A DNA stretch of 9,829 bases from CAZGMJ01 sp964649005 (GCA_964649005.1 CAZYMD010000182.1:1-9829); one strand, 5' to 3'. Shown: positions 1 to 7,469, counted from the stretch's first letter. Translations and numbers: made by a program. The notes: generated by a model not told the origin, from the letters alone.

Positions 1-198
1 ATATTCTCTGGGTTTATTGACCCAATCCAAGTATACACGGATCTTTACAAACATATCCTGAGCAATGCTTTGCTCGGCCTGTTGTTCTGTTGCGAGCTGT
101 TGGCGGCTGGGGCGTGATGATGCGTGGGCTGGTTTGGGGGATATGGTGCTGATGAGAATAGTAACGAGCAGTGTCGTGTATAGGATTATATTTTTCAT
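1..198 (-). CDS. Exported protein of unknown function, N-terminal part (runs off window)
   Basis: An open frame starts at an ATG (196-198) and runs without a stop to the window edge, giving 66 residues of a longer protein. The N-terminus is a clear Sec signal peptide: M-K-N, then a hydrophobic stretch of about 15 residues rich in I, L, V and T, then a polar region ending in PAHA-SS, a plausible signal peptidase I site near residue 26. The mature part begins Gln/Ala/Glu-rich (QQLATEQQAEQ) and continues DMFVKIRVYLDWVNKPREY. I do not recognise the family. A Shine-Dalgarno sequence (AAAGGGG on the minus strand, 208-214) lies 9 nt upstream of the ATG. The gene starts 37 nt after the stop of the large secreted protein at 236-3652, so the two are probably co-transcribed. 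A 67-codon ORF from an ATG at 217 in another frame covers the same bases, but it lacks a signal peptide and its start codon overlaps this Shine-Dalgarno. Confidence 0.72.
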   Translation of the reverse strand, partial: MKNIILYTTLLVTILISTISPKPAHASSRPSRQQLATEQQAEQSIAQDMFVKIRVYLDWVNKPREY

Positions 199-235
199 TT
201 TCTTCGTCCCCTTTCATCGAGCGAAGGTTGTCTTA

Positions 236-3200
236 TTATCTAAAGAGCAGGTTGTACATTTTGTTGGATAGCCGCATTACGAATTGCGCGCCCTGGTCGC
301 TCTGGTCTATGATTTCGAAGCTCATGGTTTGCCTTATGTCCGGTTCGTCTACTGCCTTGTTTGTGGTTACGACGAATGTTCCCTTGCACTGATTCGGGAC
401 TGTAAATTCGATTAGGCCATTTTTGTCGGAGGATTTAATGCGGCCCAGGAAATATTTATGGTGAGGATCGCACCAAACTCCGAGATTCGGGACGGGCCTG
501 TTTAACGTGTCCACCACTTTGAGGTAAATGACGATGCCCTCGGGTTTGGGGCCCAGGGGCTGTCTGCCCAGATCGAGGTTCTGGCCCTGTGTTAGAGGCG
601 GGATATCAAGCATTGTGATCACTGGTCTATAGGGGACGTTTTTGGGGTTGCCATTGGGTAGAAGCTCCAACATCGACTGGGTTCCGGCTGGTACCAGGAA
701 ATCACAGGGTTTGTTCGCCTGGATATCGCGAGAGAATTTCTCCCATGTTCGTTTGAGATTTTTTATTGCTTGGGGGCATGGGCGATGGCTAACGTTAAGG
801 CGAATGCATAACGACATAGGCTCGCTTAGCCCTTCGACGTAAGGTTCGAGGGAAATTTTCGCGGCAGGGACCAATTGCAATGTAGGCAGCTTTACGGTAT
901 TTGAATCAGCCGGGGTGGTTTGATTATCTTTATAGGCTATCGCCGTAGTCATCGGATAAATACAGGGAAGGAAGTTTTCTTCCAGTGCCCAGTATTCATA
1001 GAATCCTGAATCAGGTTTAACGATGAAGGAGAATCGGCCCTCACTATCCGCTCGAACGATTTTGGCTGGTCTACAGAATTTGCGAAATGGGTCCAGTGTT
1101 GGGTGAGCGGCGGTAATCTCGGCCGGGAGTTCGCGGATGTCTTGCCACTGCTGCGGCGTAATGATTGAAGCGTCAACCTGATCGCGGGAATTAAAGTTTG
1201 GGACGTTTGCTCTGTAGCTGCCCGCCATAACGAGGGCGAAGGGAATCGGCTTGCCTGTCAGGGCGTGGACAACCCGGCCCTGGTATAGCTGTTCTTGTTG
1301 CATTTGGAAGACAAGCTGTTCGGGGCTGTTGGATGTCACTTGCATTAGTTGGAAGTAATAGGGGCGTCTTTCTCTTATCGAGGCCTTGTATGTGCCAGGG
1401 GGCAGTTTAATCCCTTCTTTAAAATCATGGTAGCTTACAAGCACTTTACGGGTGTCGTTGCGTTGTATCTCGATGCAGATTTTCTCGAGCGTTTCTTCAT
1501 CCGTTACCAGCCCTTGCTTTGTTTCGAATGCGAAGGTATGGAAGTAGGCAGGGAAGTCTTTCATTGATATGGTGCATGTTTTGTCTATGGGGATATAGCC
1601 ATACCTATAATAGGAGCCAGGGACATCGGGCGGATCGATAGCTATCGAGTAATATGAATCAGGCGGAGGGAATGTGCCTTTTTTGGTCATCATGGCCAGA
1701 GCAAATTTGCCCTGTTCGTTGGTTATGGCCTTATGTCCGGTTTTGGGGAATGTGCCGAGGCTTTCACCGCCTGGCCCTTTGATTGCGCTGCTTCTTATAA
1801 TAACATTTTCGACAGGTAGACTTTTGTCATCGACAACGAATCCCGACAGGCCAACCGGCTTTGTTGTTGGCTGTTGCAGGAGTGGCGCTATATATAAATC
1901 TTCCGATTCCTTAGCTAAATAAACTCTGCCCCCTTTGGGATTTTTCATTATGAGGGCCAAGTTCCATCCGGTAGATGGTGCGCCAATTTTAGGCAACAGG
2001 CCATCCTGATCGGTTATCACGTTCATTAAATATATCCGGCCCACTCTTGGAAGGCTTGGGGATGATACGTTATATTCCAGTGCTATTTCTATTTCCGCGT
2101 TGGATAGAGAATTGCCCAGGATATCGGTTATCTTCCATTTCTCATCGGTTTGCTCCTTGAGCTTTTCGGGCCAGAGGGACATAGGCTGCTTGTCGGAGTA
2201 TAAACCTGCGAGGACACGATTGCCAAGTAATGTAAGAACAGCCTGATCCTGCTGCTCATGAGGCGTTACGATGATTACGGCGAACCGGTCGATTTCGGGC
2301 ATTTGTTCGTAAAGATGCTGTTTGTTGATTGAAAGGCCGGCGACTTCGACATTTACCAGCTCGTAGCTTCTTTTGTCGTTTCGCCAGTTGTTATATACGC
2401 GAACAGCTATTTCTTTGTCATCCAACACTTTCTTCGCCAGTTCTTTTGTGTTTTCCTTTTTTTGAGTGAAGAGTTCGTGAAGTTGTGCGTCGGCCATGGC
2501 CTGAATCGTTTCATCAGGTAGCTCGATTGCGAATGTTTTATTGGCGTCGAGCTTTCCGGTTGTTTCGTATGCGACGGGGTGTTTTAGCGTTTTTCCTTTT
2601 TGGTTTTTACATATTGCAGTGAATGTTCCCCAATAGTTGGCGGGGATAGTGAATTGCGCGAATCCGTCTTCGTTGGTCAGGGCCGAATCCAATGCTCCGG
2701 ACTCGCAATCCAAAGCGTTATTGACGACCCTGATGTTTTCTACTGGATTGCCCTGAACGTCGGTGACTTGTACGTAGACGTTGATTTCGGAATCGAAATA
2801 GATTTTTCCAAGATCGATACTCTGGCCTTGCTCTGCTTTGAAGGGGCCTAACTTGATGGGGCACTTGTTTTTATTGGAAATGTTTCTTGTAATGAATATC
2901 CCTGAATCCACATTGGCAGGGATTTGGATATGTTGCAAACCGTTTTGACCGCCAATGGTAATCGGAGGAAGCAAAAACGAGGCCCAGTTTCGATAGTGGG
3001 GGAAGCTGCGCGTAAATGGAGAATCTTTTTCGACGCACCAATGGGCGGATAATTTCATTTTCGGCTCGTTGATTTGAGGCTCGAAAATAACTGTAGCGCA
3101 TGGAGAAAGCTTTATAATTACTATTTCCATACGGCCATCAATAGATGGCTGAATATTGCCGTGGCTTACATAAAAGGGTAAATAGTGCTGGTCGAATACG

Positions 3201-3652
3201 AGGAAGCTGGGATTGCCTTTAAGTGCGTTTTTAGGCAGGCGGCTTGTGTCCATTCCGTAGAAATTTCTATTCCAGAAATCGCCTGGGAGTGTTAATGTGA
3301 ACTGGCCATCCTTTGCGGTGCGGGTGATTGCTTTGGATTTGCAAGGTTTGCGTATGCAGTCTATGGCTGGGCTGTCGATCGGTGGATTCGGGGGCAGCCG
3401 CCTAAGAGCGGCCCACTGCTGTTCGGTTATAAATCCCAGATTCGGGCGAAGCACGCCTGGAGCGAGAATAAAGGCGCCATCCAATGGCTCGCCCGTGAGG
3501 CCATCGATTACCTGGCCGTGGTATATTATTTCGGAGGCGGATTCTTCGGCAATGGTATTATTTGGTTCCTGGAATTGGGTCGCCTGTGTAAAAGCGCCAA
3601 GACAGATTGTGATTGCTGCTGCAAGGGCGAGCGTGCAGACTTTTCCTCTCAT
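236..3652 (-). CDS. Large secreted multidomain protein with carboxypeptidase-regulatory-like repeats and an internal duplication
   Basis: A protein of about 1138 residues, numbered from the ATG at 3650-3652. That start is preferred over the ATG at 3668-3670 because GGGAGG (3661-3667) sits 8 nt upstream of it and overlaps the region just after the earlier ATG, which has no Shine-Dalgarno of its own. Residues 1-25 form a Sec signal peptide (MRGK, then an Ala/Leu/Ile-rich core). The rest looks like a string of beta-sandwich domains of the carboxypeptidase-regulatory-like/Ig-like kind, with the usual pattern GxVxDxxTGxPLxxAxV followed by D/N-xxGxF/AxF/L. I place such units near residues 44-180, 288-380, 507-585, 600-690, 790-930 and 1039-1128. 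The first two and the last two form a long duplicated block. I see no catalytic motif and no anchor at the C-terminus. It is likely an exported binding, structural or surface protein. It has its own promoter (3782-3810), and a second exported protein follows at 198. Its function is unknown. Confidence 0.85.
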   Translation of the reverse strand: MRGKVCTLALAAAITICLGAFTQATQFQEPNNTIAEESASEIIYHGQVIDGLTGEPLDGAFILAPGVLRPNLGFITEQQWAALRRLPPNPPIDSPAIDCIRKPCKSKAITRTAKDGQFTLTLPGDFWNRNFYGMDTSRLPKNALKGNPSFLVFDQHYLPFYVSHGNIQPSIDGRMEIVIIKLSPCATVIFEPQINEPKMKLSAHWCVEKDSPFTRSFPHYRNWASFLLPPITIGGQNGLQHIQIPANVDSGIFITRNISNKNKCPIKLGPFKAEQGQSIDLGKIYFDSEINVYVQVTDVQGNPVENIRVVNNALDCESGALDSALTNEDGFAQFTIPANYWGTFTAICKNQKGKTLKHPVAYETTGKLDANKTFAIELPDETIQAMADAQLHELFTQKKENTKELAKKVLDDKEIAVRVYNNWRNDKRSYELVNVEVAGLSINKQHLYEQMPEIDRFAVIIVTPHEQQDQAVLTLLGNRVLAGLYSDKQPMSLWPEKLKEQTDEKWKITDILGNSLSNAEIEIALEYNVSSPSLPRVGRIYLMNVITDQDGLLPKIGAPSTGWNLALIMKNPKGGRVYLAKESEDLYIAPLLQQPTTKPVGLSGFVVDDKSLPVENVIIRSSAIKGPGGESLGTFPKTGHKAITNEQGKFALAMMTKKGTFPPPDSYYSIAIDPPDVPGSYYRYGYIPIDKTCTISMKDFPAYFHTFAFETKQGLVTDEETLEKICIEIQRNDTRKVLVSYHDFKEGIKLPPGTYKASIRERRPYYFQLMQVTSNSPEQLVFQMQQEQLYQGRVVHALTGKPIPFALVMAGSYRANVPNFNSRDQVDASIITPQQWQDIRELPAEITAAHPTLDPFRKFCRPAKIVRADSEGRFSFIVKPDSGFYEYWALEENFLPCIYPMTTAIAYKDNQTTPADSNTVKLPTLQLVPAAKISLEPYVEGLSEPMSLCIRLNVSHRPCPQAIKNLKRTWEKFSRDIQANKPCDFLVPAGTQSMLELLPNGNPKNVPYRPVITMLDIPPLTQGQNLDLGRQPLGPKPEGIVIYLKVVDTLNRPVPNLGVWCDPHHKYFLGRIKSSDKNGLIEFTVPNQCKGTFVVTTNKAVDEPDIRQTMSFEIIDQSDQGAQFVMRLSNKMYNLLFR
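269..1285 (-). repeat. C-terminal copy of the internal protein duplication (copy B)
   Basis: This encodes residues 790-1128 of the large secreted protein and corresponds at protein level to the copy at 2516-3523. Paired landmarks occur in the same order: GRVVHALTGKPI against GQVIDGLTGEPL, ITPQQW against ITEQQW, an aromatic-rich segment, IPPLTQGQNLDLG against KAEQGQSIDLG, VVDTLNRPV against VTDVQGNPV, and CKGTFVVTTN against YWGTFTAICKN. The copies are strongly diverged in sequence, so the duplication is old. Confidence 0.75.
2516..3523 (-). repeat. N-terminal copy of the internal protein duplication (copy A)
   Basis: This encodes residues 44-379 of the large secreted protein and is the partner of the block at 269-1285. 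The shared landmarks (a TG-x-P turn, ITxQQW, GQxxDLG, GNPV/NRPV and GTF) recur with similar spacing across more than 300 residues. This indicates duplication of a whole multi-domain module rather than a single Ig-like unit. Confidence 0.75.
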
Positions 3653-3660
3653 TTTCGTGT

Positions 3661-3667
3661 CCTCCCT
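3661..3667 (-). promoter_or_regulatory. Ribosome binding site that sets the start of the large secreted protein
   Basis: On the minus strand this reads AGGGAGG, 8 nt before the ATG at 3650-3652. It lies directly downstream of the alternative ATG at 3668-3670, which is preceded only by AT-rich sequence. This supports the internal start. Confidence 0.75.
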
Positions 3668-3712
3668 CATTAAATTGCTTAGAGTGCGTTTTCCTCAAAT
3701 ACTCTTTAGCCG

Positions 3713-3774
3713 CAGACGCTTTTATCGTGACTGCCTCTATCTCTGGTGCATTTTTCAATTCCGCGCTGCGTCTG
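3713..3774 (-). other. Inverted repeat bracketing the 5' leader of the large secreted-protein gene
   Basis: CAGACGC and GCGTCTG (3713-3719 and 3768-3774) are perfect 7-bp inverted copies 48 bases apart. The distal arm coincides with the predicted transcript 5' end (about 3775), so the RNA could close a long-loop stem at its 5' end in a leader of about 120 nt. Seven base pairs over this distance could be chance, and I cannot match it to a known riboswitch. Confidence 0.25.
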
Positions 3775-3781
3775 GGGGAAT

Positions 3782-3810
3782 ATTATAGAGCATGACATCC
3801 TTTTATACAA
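3782..3810 (-). promoter_or_regulatory. Sigma-70-type promoter for the large secreted-protein gene
   Basis: On the minus strand there is TTGTAT (3805-3810), a 17-nt spacer, and a consensus TATAAT (3782-3787). AT-rich sequence upstream (3811-3845) could act as an UP element. The predicted start is near 3775, giving a leader of about 120 nt before the ATG at 3652. It lies in the spacer after the methyltransferase gene, so the large gene and the exported protein after it probably form a separate transcription unit. Confidence 0.65.
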
Positions 3811-3825
3811 AAGAATCTTTTTGTA
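3806..3825. promoter_or_regulatory. Inverted repeat over the -35 box, possible operator
   Basis: TACAAAA (3806-3812), a 6-nt gap and TTTTGTA (3819-3825) form a perfect 7-bp inverted repeat. Its left arm overlaps the -35 hexamer of the promoter at 3782-3810. The layout suits a dimeric regulator blocking or assisting RNA polymerase, but the region is very AT-rich and no regulator gene is in the window. It lacks a GC stem, so it is unlikely to be a good terminator for the methyltransferase gene upstream. Confidence 0.35.
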
Positions 3826-3878
3826 AAAAAGAGTATAAATATTTTGCCTTAGGTGTTTCTTAAAAGGGTAGAGGATAG

Positions 3879-4526
3879 CTATTTAATAACGGTGATGATG
3901 CAGGACATACGACCGATGGGGCGCTCGACGATTTTCTGGGGATGTAGTTGGTCGAGAAAAGGGCGGTCGAGGGCTGAGAACCTGCGGCGGCCGATCTGAG
4001 AGATGATGATGCCGCCCGGCTTTAGGATTCTATAGCATTGTTTGAAGATGGCTTGTATGTTAGCGGTTGATGATGGATAGTCGGGGCCCTGGTCGGTGAA
4101 GCTGTTCTCACGGATGTATCGCCAATATGTACGGCTGGTCAGGAGGATGCCGGCGTGGATGCTGTGTTGCTCCATGACGTGGCGCGAGTAGATAAGGTCG
4201 ATAGATTGCGATTCAAGCTTGGAAAGGTAGCCGAGCAGAAGCGTGTTCTCGATATGCCGCTTGATGAACTCGCGGTGCGGTGTCCAGGGCCACAACGGCG
4301 TTCGGCCTGCGCCTCTAATATCAGCGCCAATCTGTTCGGCGAGAAATCGTATCAGGTTGACGCGGTTGCCCGGGCCGAGTTCGAGTATCGTTTTACTGTT
4401 CAGGGTTTCGAGACAGCCGACGTGGCCGAGCAGTTCTTCGAGGATGGCCCGATAGGGTTCTATCGCGTAGCGGCGATGTTTATCTATAATTGACTCGGCG
4501 TTGTCGTTTGCATATCTTTGCGCCAT
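3879..4526 (-). CDS. Class I SAM-dependent methyltransferase
   Basis: A cytoplasmic protein of about 215 residues with a Rossmann-type methyltransferase fold. Visible motifs are motif I, ILELGPGNRVNLIRF (residues 47-61), which binds S-adenosylmethionine; IDLIYSRHVMEQ (109-120), the post-II strand and helix; and YRILKPGGIIIS (165-176), the motif III region typical of the methyltransferase type 11 group. The acidic residue expected at the end of beta strand 2, which normally holds the ribose of SAM, is not obvious: the segment reads GADIRGAGR (67-75). The substrate cannot be told from sequence; in such enzymes it may be a small molecule, a lipid or a sugar. I chose the ATG at 4524-4526 because GAGG (4533-4536) lies 6 nt upstream; a TTG at 4538 and an ATG at 4532 are in frame but badly placed for it. 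It starts 47 nt after the sulfatase stop and may be co-transcribed, though a sulfatase partnership is not established. Confidence 0.85.
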   Translation of the reverse strand: MAQRYANDNAESIIDKHRRYAIEPYRAILEELLGHVGCLETLNSKTILELGPGNRVNLIRFLAEQIGADIRGAGRTPLWPWTPHREFIKRHIENTLLLGYLSKLESQSIDLIYSRHVMEQHSIHAGILLTSRTYWRYIRENSFTDQGPDYPSSTANIQAIFKQCYRILKPGGIIISQIGRRRFSALDRPFLDQLHPQKIVERPIGRMSCIITVIK

Positions 4527-4573
4527 CGTCATCCTCAAAATTTATGCTTACGGGAACTCATCTTTGCGTTTCG

Positions 4574-5980
4574 TCAGTGCGTGAACTTCTTGTTTATATC
4601 GACGGGATACTTTGCCCAGGGTACTGCGCCGGCTTCAATCATGTGATTGCGCAGGGCGGCGAAGAGCTTTTTGTACATTGGATGGTTGTTCGGTAGCGGT
4701 TTCTGCTCGGCGGGATCGTCTTTTAGGTTGAACAGTTGCATCGGCTCGAAGGGCGAGTTTTGTAGGAGCTTGAAGTCGCCATATCTGGCGGCGTAGTAGG
4801 CCCTGCCGCCGTAGCGATTGCCCTCGCGGCGAACCCAGAACAGGTAGCGATCTTCATCGGGCTGGGATTGGCCCAGCAGGGTGGGCAGGATGGTTCGCCC
4901 ATCGATGGTATGGTCGATTTTAGCGCTGGCGGCGTCACACATTGTTGCAAACAGGTCCATCGTAAGCGCGACGCGGTCGCTGTGCGAGCCCGCTTTGATT
5001 TTGCCTGGCCAGACGGCGCAGAATGGTTCTTTGATGCCTCCTTCGTACATGTCCTGCTTTCCGGCTCGCAAGGGTCCGTTGTTGGCGCCGATGCCGAGTT
5101 GGCCTCCGTTGTCGGAAGTGAAAATCACCAGCGTGTTATCACTGAGGCTTGTTTGCTTGAGGACACTGACGATCTGGCCGACGCCATGGTCGAGGTGCTC
5201 GATGAGGGCGACGAGCTTTGCGCGTCGGTCGGTGATGTCTTTTTCGCGATCCTTCACACGTTTGAGCCAGTCCTCGGGCGGTTGGATCGGTGTGTGCGGG
5301 GCGTTGTAGGCAAGATATAGGAAGAACGGCTGGCTGGAATCGGCCCGGCTGCGGATATAATCGCCTGACCATTGGCTGAACAGGTCGGTGGCGTGTCCTT
5401 CGGGGTCGATTTGGTTTTCATTGAGTCGCATGTAGTTGTTGCCGAATCGGCGATGGGTGTAGTAATCATCCATCATGTCGCCGAGGAAGCCGTGGAAATG
5501 GTCGAAACCTCGTTCGTTCGGCTTGTTGGGGGAGGCGAGGCCCAGGTGCCATTTGCCTACGATTCCGGTTTGGTAGCCGGCTTTTTTGAGCAGCTTTGGC
5601 AAGAGCACGACATGCTCGCTCAGGTAGCCCCAGCAATCTGTCGTATGCGTGCGAATAACGCCTGGAACGCCGACGAGATCGGGGTATCGGCCGGTCAGCA
5701 GTGAGGCGCGGGTAGGCGAGCAGACAGGGCAGTTGGCGTAGAAGTTGTCGAGACGCATTCCTGAAGCGACGAGTGCGTCGATGTTGGGAGTTTGTAAATC
5801 TTTTGCGCCGTAGCAGGAGAGGTCGCCGTAGCCAAGATCGTCGACGAGGATCATGATGATGTTGGGCTTGCGTGATGATGTTTTCTGTTGGGCTGTGGCA
5901 AGGCCTGTTGTTGCCAATGTCGCAGCGCCGAGGCCGAGGGCTTTGAGAAAATCGCGACGTGTGTGGATTGCTGGATTCAT
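4574..5980 (-). CDS. Tat-exported family S1 arylsulfatase-like sulfatase
   Basis: A 468-residue protein of normal length for a type I (formylglycine) sulfatase, which hydrolyses sulfate esters, here probably on a glycan. Residues 1-30 form a Tat signal: twin arginine in TRRDFLKA (7-14), a hydrophobic Ala/Leu/Gly core, and a likely cut after ATA. The catalytic sequence CSPTR at 87-91 matches C-x-P-x-R, in which the Cys is oxidised to formylglycine. Other active-site residues are visible: D47-D48 in VDDLGYGD (metal), K143 and H145 in GKWHLG, H229 in APHTP, D290-N291 in SDNGG (metal), and K308. The C-terminal part includes LFNLKDDPAEQ, a common sulfatase subdomain signature. The start is supported by AAGGAG about 10 nt upstream. 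The substrate subfamily cannot be assigned by eye. It lies 131 nt downstream of two putative glycosidases, which suggests a sulfated polysaccharide as target. The formylglycine-generating enzyme or anaerobic radical-SAM maturase must be encoded elsewhere. Confidence 0.95.
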   Translation of the reverse strand: MNPAIHTRRDFLKALGLGAATLATTGLATAQQKTSSRKPNIIMILVDDLGYGDLSCYGAKDLQTPNIDALVASGMRLDNFYANCPVCSPTRASLLTGRYPDLVGVPGVIRTHTTDCWGYLSEHVVLLPKLLKKAGYQTGIVGKWHLGLASPNKPNERGFDHFHGFLGDMMDDYYTHRRFGNNYMRLNENQIDPEGHATDLFSQWSGDYIRSRADSSQPFFLYLAYNAPHTPIQPPEDWLKRVKDREKDITDRRAKLVALIEHLDHGVGQIVSVLKQTSLSDNTLVIFTSDNGGQLGIGANNGPLRAGKQDMYEGGIKEPFCAVWPGKIKAGSHSDRVALTMDLFATMCDAASAKIDHTIDGRTILPTLLGQSQPDEDRYLFWVRREGNRYGGRAYYAARYGDFKLLQNSPFEPMQLFNLKDDPAEQKPLPNNHPMYKKLFAALRNHMIEAGAVPWAKYPVDINKKFTH

Positions 5981-6111
5981 CGTCTTGCTTCTCCTTGTTT
6001 GATGTTTGTATGACGCTCGAAGCTTTAGAGCATTAGGTACACTTAGAATGTCTTGTTAGATGATAGGCGATTGAGTTGGAGATTTAAAGAGTGGAATTTG
6101 TTTTGCGATGG

Positions 6112-7467
6112 CTATTTGCCGTGCAAGGTGGGAGTGTTCAGGTGGCCGAACTGGTTGTGGATGACGTCGTTGAAGATTCGGATTTTGAAGGCGAGATATT
6201 CATCGTGCCAGTAGTCGAGCATTTCCTTTGAGTATGGGATTCCTTCGGGGTGGTCGGCTGTGTAGTGTTTTAGTGTTCGGTCGATGTATTCGAGGCCGCC
6301 ATGGGTGCTCTTAGTGGAGCCGAAGATCCACCATGAGAGAGCGACCCAGGGGCCTTCTTTGCAGTTATCGTAGTAGACCTGCATTGTTTCGATGGGGGTG
6401 GTGTAGGTGGCGTTGTTTCCTTCAAGCTGGCCTGCGACGCCGATATACCACATCATTGCTTCTTTTGCCTGGGCCAGCTCGATTCCATTTAGAAGAGCGT
6501 GTGTGTCGTTCCAGCATTCCGGCAACCAGGTTTTGGGATCGTTGGCATTTTGGCAGACGCATGTTTTGAGACCCTGCGGGTAATACAGCGTTCGCAGGCG
6601 GTGCCACTCGGTGGTGTGTGCGAGGACTTTCTCTCGCGGAATTGAAAGATCGCCGGGGTCGAAGGGACTGTATTTTGGGAACCAGTAATGGTAAACATCG
6701 ACGCCGATGGCCTGTGTATTGGAGGGCAGCTTGTGGCGTCTATGCTGGTCGATGTCGGCCTGGCTTGCGGCGTAGCAGCCATTGTAGTTCAGGGCGGCGT
6801 AGGCGATCAGGTTGTACCAGCCTCGGATGTGGGAGAAGGGGGTTTCGCTGTCACGCTGCTGGTAGCGGATGTTTTTATTGAACTGGTTGTAAACATCGTA
6901 TAGGCCATCTGTGCCCAGACCGCTGAAGCCTTCGTCGCCCAGCTTGACGGCGAGGATGTTGTTTATAAGCTGGCGGCCGGTTGCGGTGTCACCTTCCGGA
7001 TTGGTGAGCTTTTTGTCGCGATTTTGCCAGAGTTTGTCGAGGATGCTGCAGGCGTTTTCGTATTGTGTTTCGTTTTTTTTGCCGTAATAGTCGCGCAGGA
7101 TTATGAGCTGGCGATGTTTGAAGCAGCGGATCATCAGGTTGATGATTTCATCGCGATAGTGTGGCTTGCGGGCGTAGAGCATGATAGCGGTGGACCATTT
7201 GGAGGCGATGTCGATTCGTCGGACGTTTTTGGTGTGGAACGTTTCGAGGGGTGTGCCGTCTTTGTGCTCCATCAGATAGTATTCGAACAGGTAGGGCAGG
7301 ACGCCCAAGCCTTCCTGTGGGCTCCAGTGACGTATGGGGACATAGGAATAGCTTACGACGTCGCCTTGTACGTATCCTGGTGGGAGGGGATCATCGGCCT
7401 TTACTGGATTAGTCGATAGCAGGCTGCAAAGGCAACAGTATAACAGGATGTACGGTAGGTATCTCAT
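6112..7467 (-). CDS. Secreted protein of unrecognised family, probable TIM-barrel glycosidase
   Basis: A 451-residue protein with a Sec signal peptide (MRYLPYILLYCCLCSLLSTN, likely cut after VKA at about residue 24). I cannot name a family. Strand-like segments occur at intervals: LIILRDYYG (121-129), ILAVKLGDEGFSGL (171-184), AIGVDVYHYWF (253-263), AMMWYIGVAGQLEG (337-350) and WVALSWWIFGS (374-384). The pattern of hydrophobic strands ending in acidic and aromatic residues suggests a (beta/alpha)8 barrel; E179, D257 and E349 are candidate active-site acids. This is inference from the pattern, not a match. The open frame extends 132 codons upstream, but that part is proline-, glutamine- and arginine-rich and lies inside the preceding gene in another frame. 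The real start at 7465-7467 has GGAGAG 8 nt upstream and sits only 2 nt after the preceding stop codon, so translation of the two is probably coupled. The product probably works on the same glycan as its neighbour. Confidence 0.8.
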   Translation of the reverse strand: MRYLPYILLYCCLCSLLSTNPVKADDPLPPGYVQGDVVSYSYVPIRHWSPQEGLGVLPYLFEYYLMEHKDGTPLETFHTKNVRRIDIASKWSTAIMLYARKPHYRDEIINLMIRCFKHRQLIILRDYYGKKNETQYENACSILDKLWQNRDKKLTNPEGDTATGRQLINNILAVKLGDEGFSGLGTDGLYDVYNQFNKNIRYQQRDSETPFSHIRGWYNLIAYAALNYNGCYAASQADIDQHRRHKLPSNTQAIGVDVYHYWFPKYSPFDPGDLSIPREKVLAHTTEWHRLRTLYYPQGLKTCVCQNANDPKTWLPECWNDTHALLNGIELAQAKEAMMWYIGVAGQLEGNNATYTTPIETMQVYYDNCKEGPWVALSWWIFGSTKSTHGGLEYIDRTLKHYTADHPEGIPYSKEMLDYWHDEYLAFKIRIFNDVIHNQFGHLNTPTLHGK

Positions 7468-7469
7468 GG

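Noticed and set aside
14..217. 67-codon minus-strand ORF beginning at an ATG at 217
   Set aside because: Its start overlaps the Shine-Dalgarno of the frame beginning at 198, it has no signal peptide or domain pattern, and the other frame is open to the edge with a clear signal peptide.
3297..3788. 163-codon plus-strand ORF
   Set aside because: It is antisense to the signal peptide and first domain of the large secreted protein and to its promoter region. The translation has no domain-like pattern and no ribosome binding site.
4868..5320. 150-codon and 142-codon plus-strand ORFs inside the sulfatase gene
   Set aside because: They are antisense to conserved sulfatase coding sequence, including the SDNGG region. 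Long antisense frames are expected from codon bias there.
5981..6111. Possible promoter for the sulfatase gene in the 131-bp spacer
   Set aside because: It has AT-rich hexamers but no pair with acceptable -35/-10 sequence and spacing. The only clear signal is the AAGGAG ribosome binding site.
7024..7419. 131-codon plus-strand ORF
   Set aside because: It is the mirror of the N-terminal half of the 451-residue secreted protein, with no start signal and no recognisable motif.
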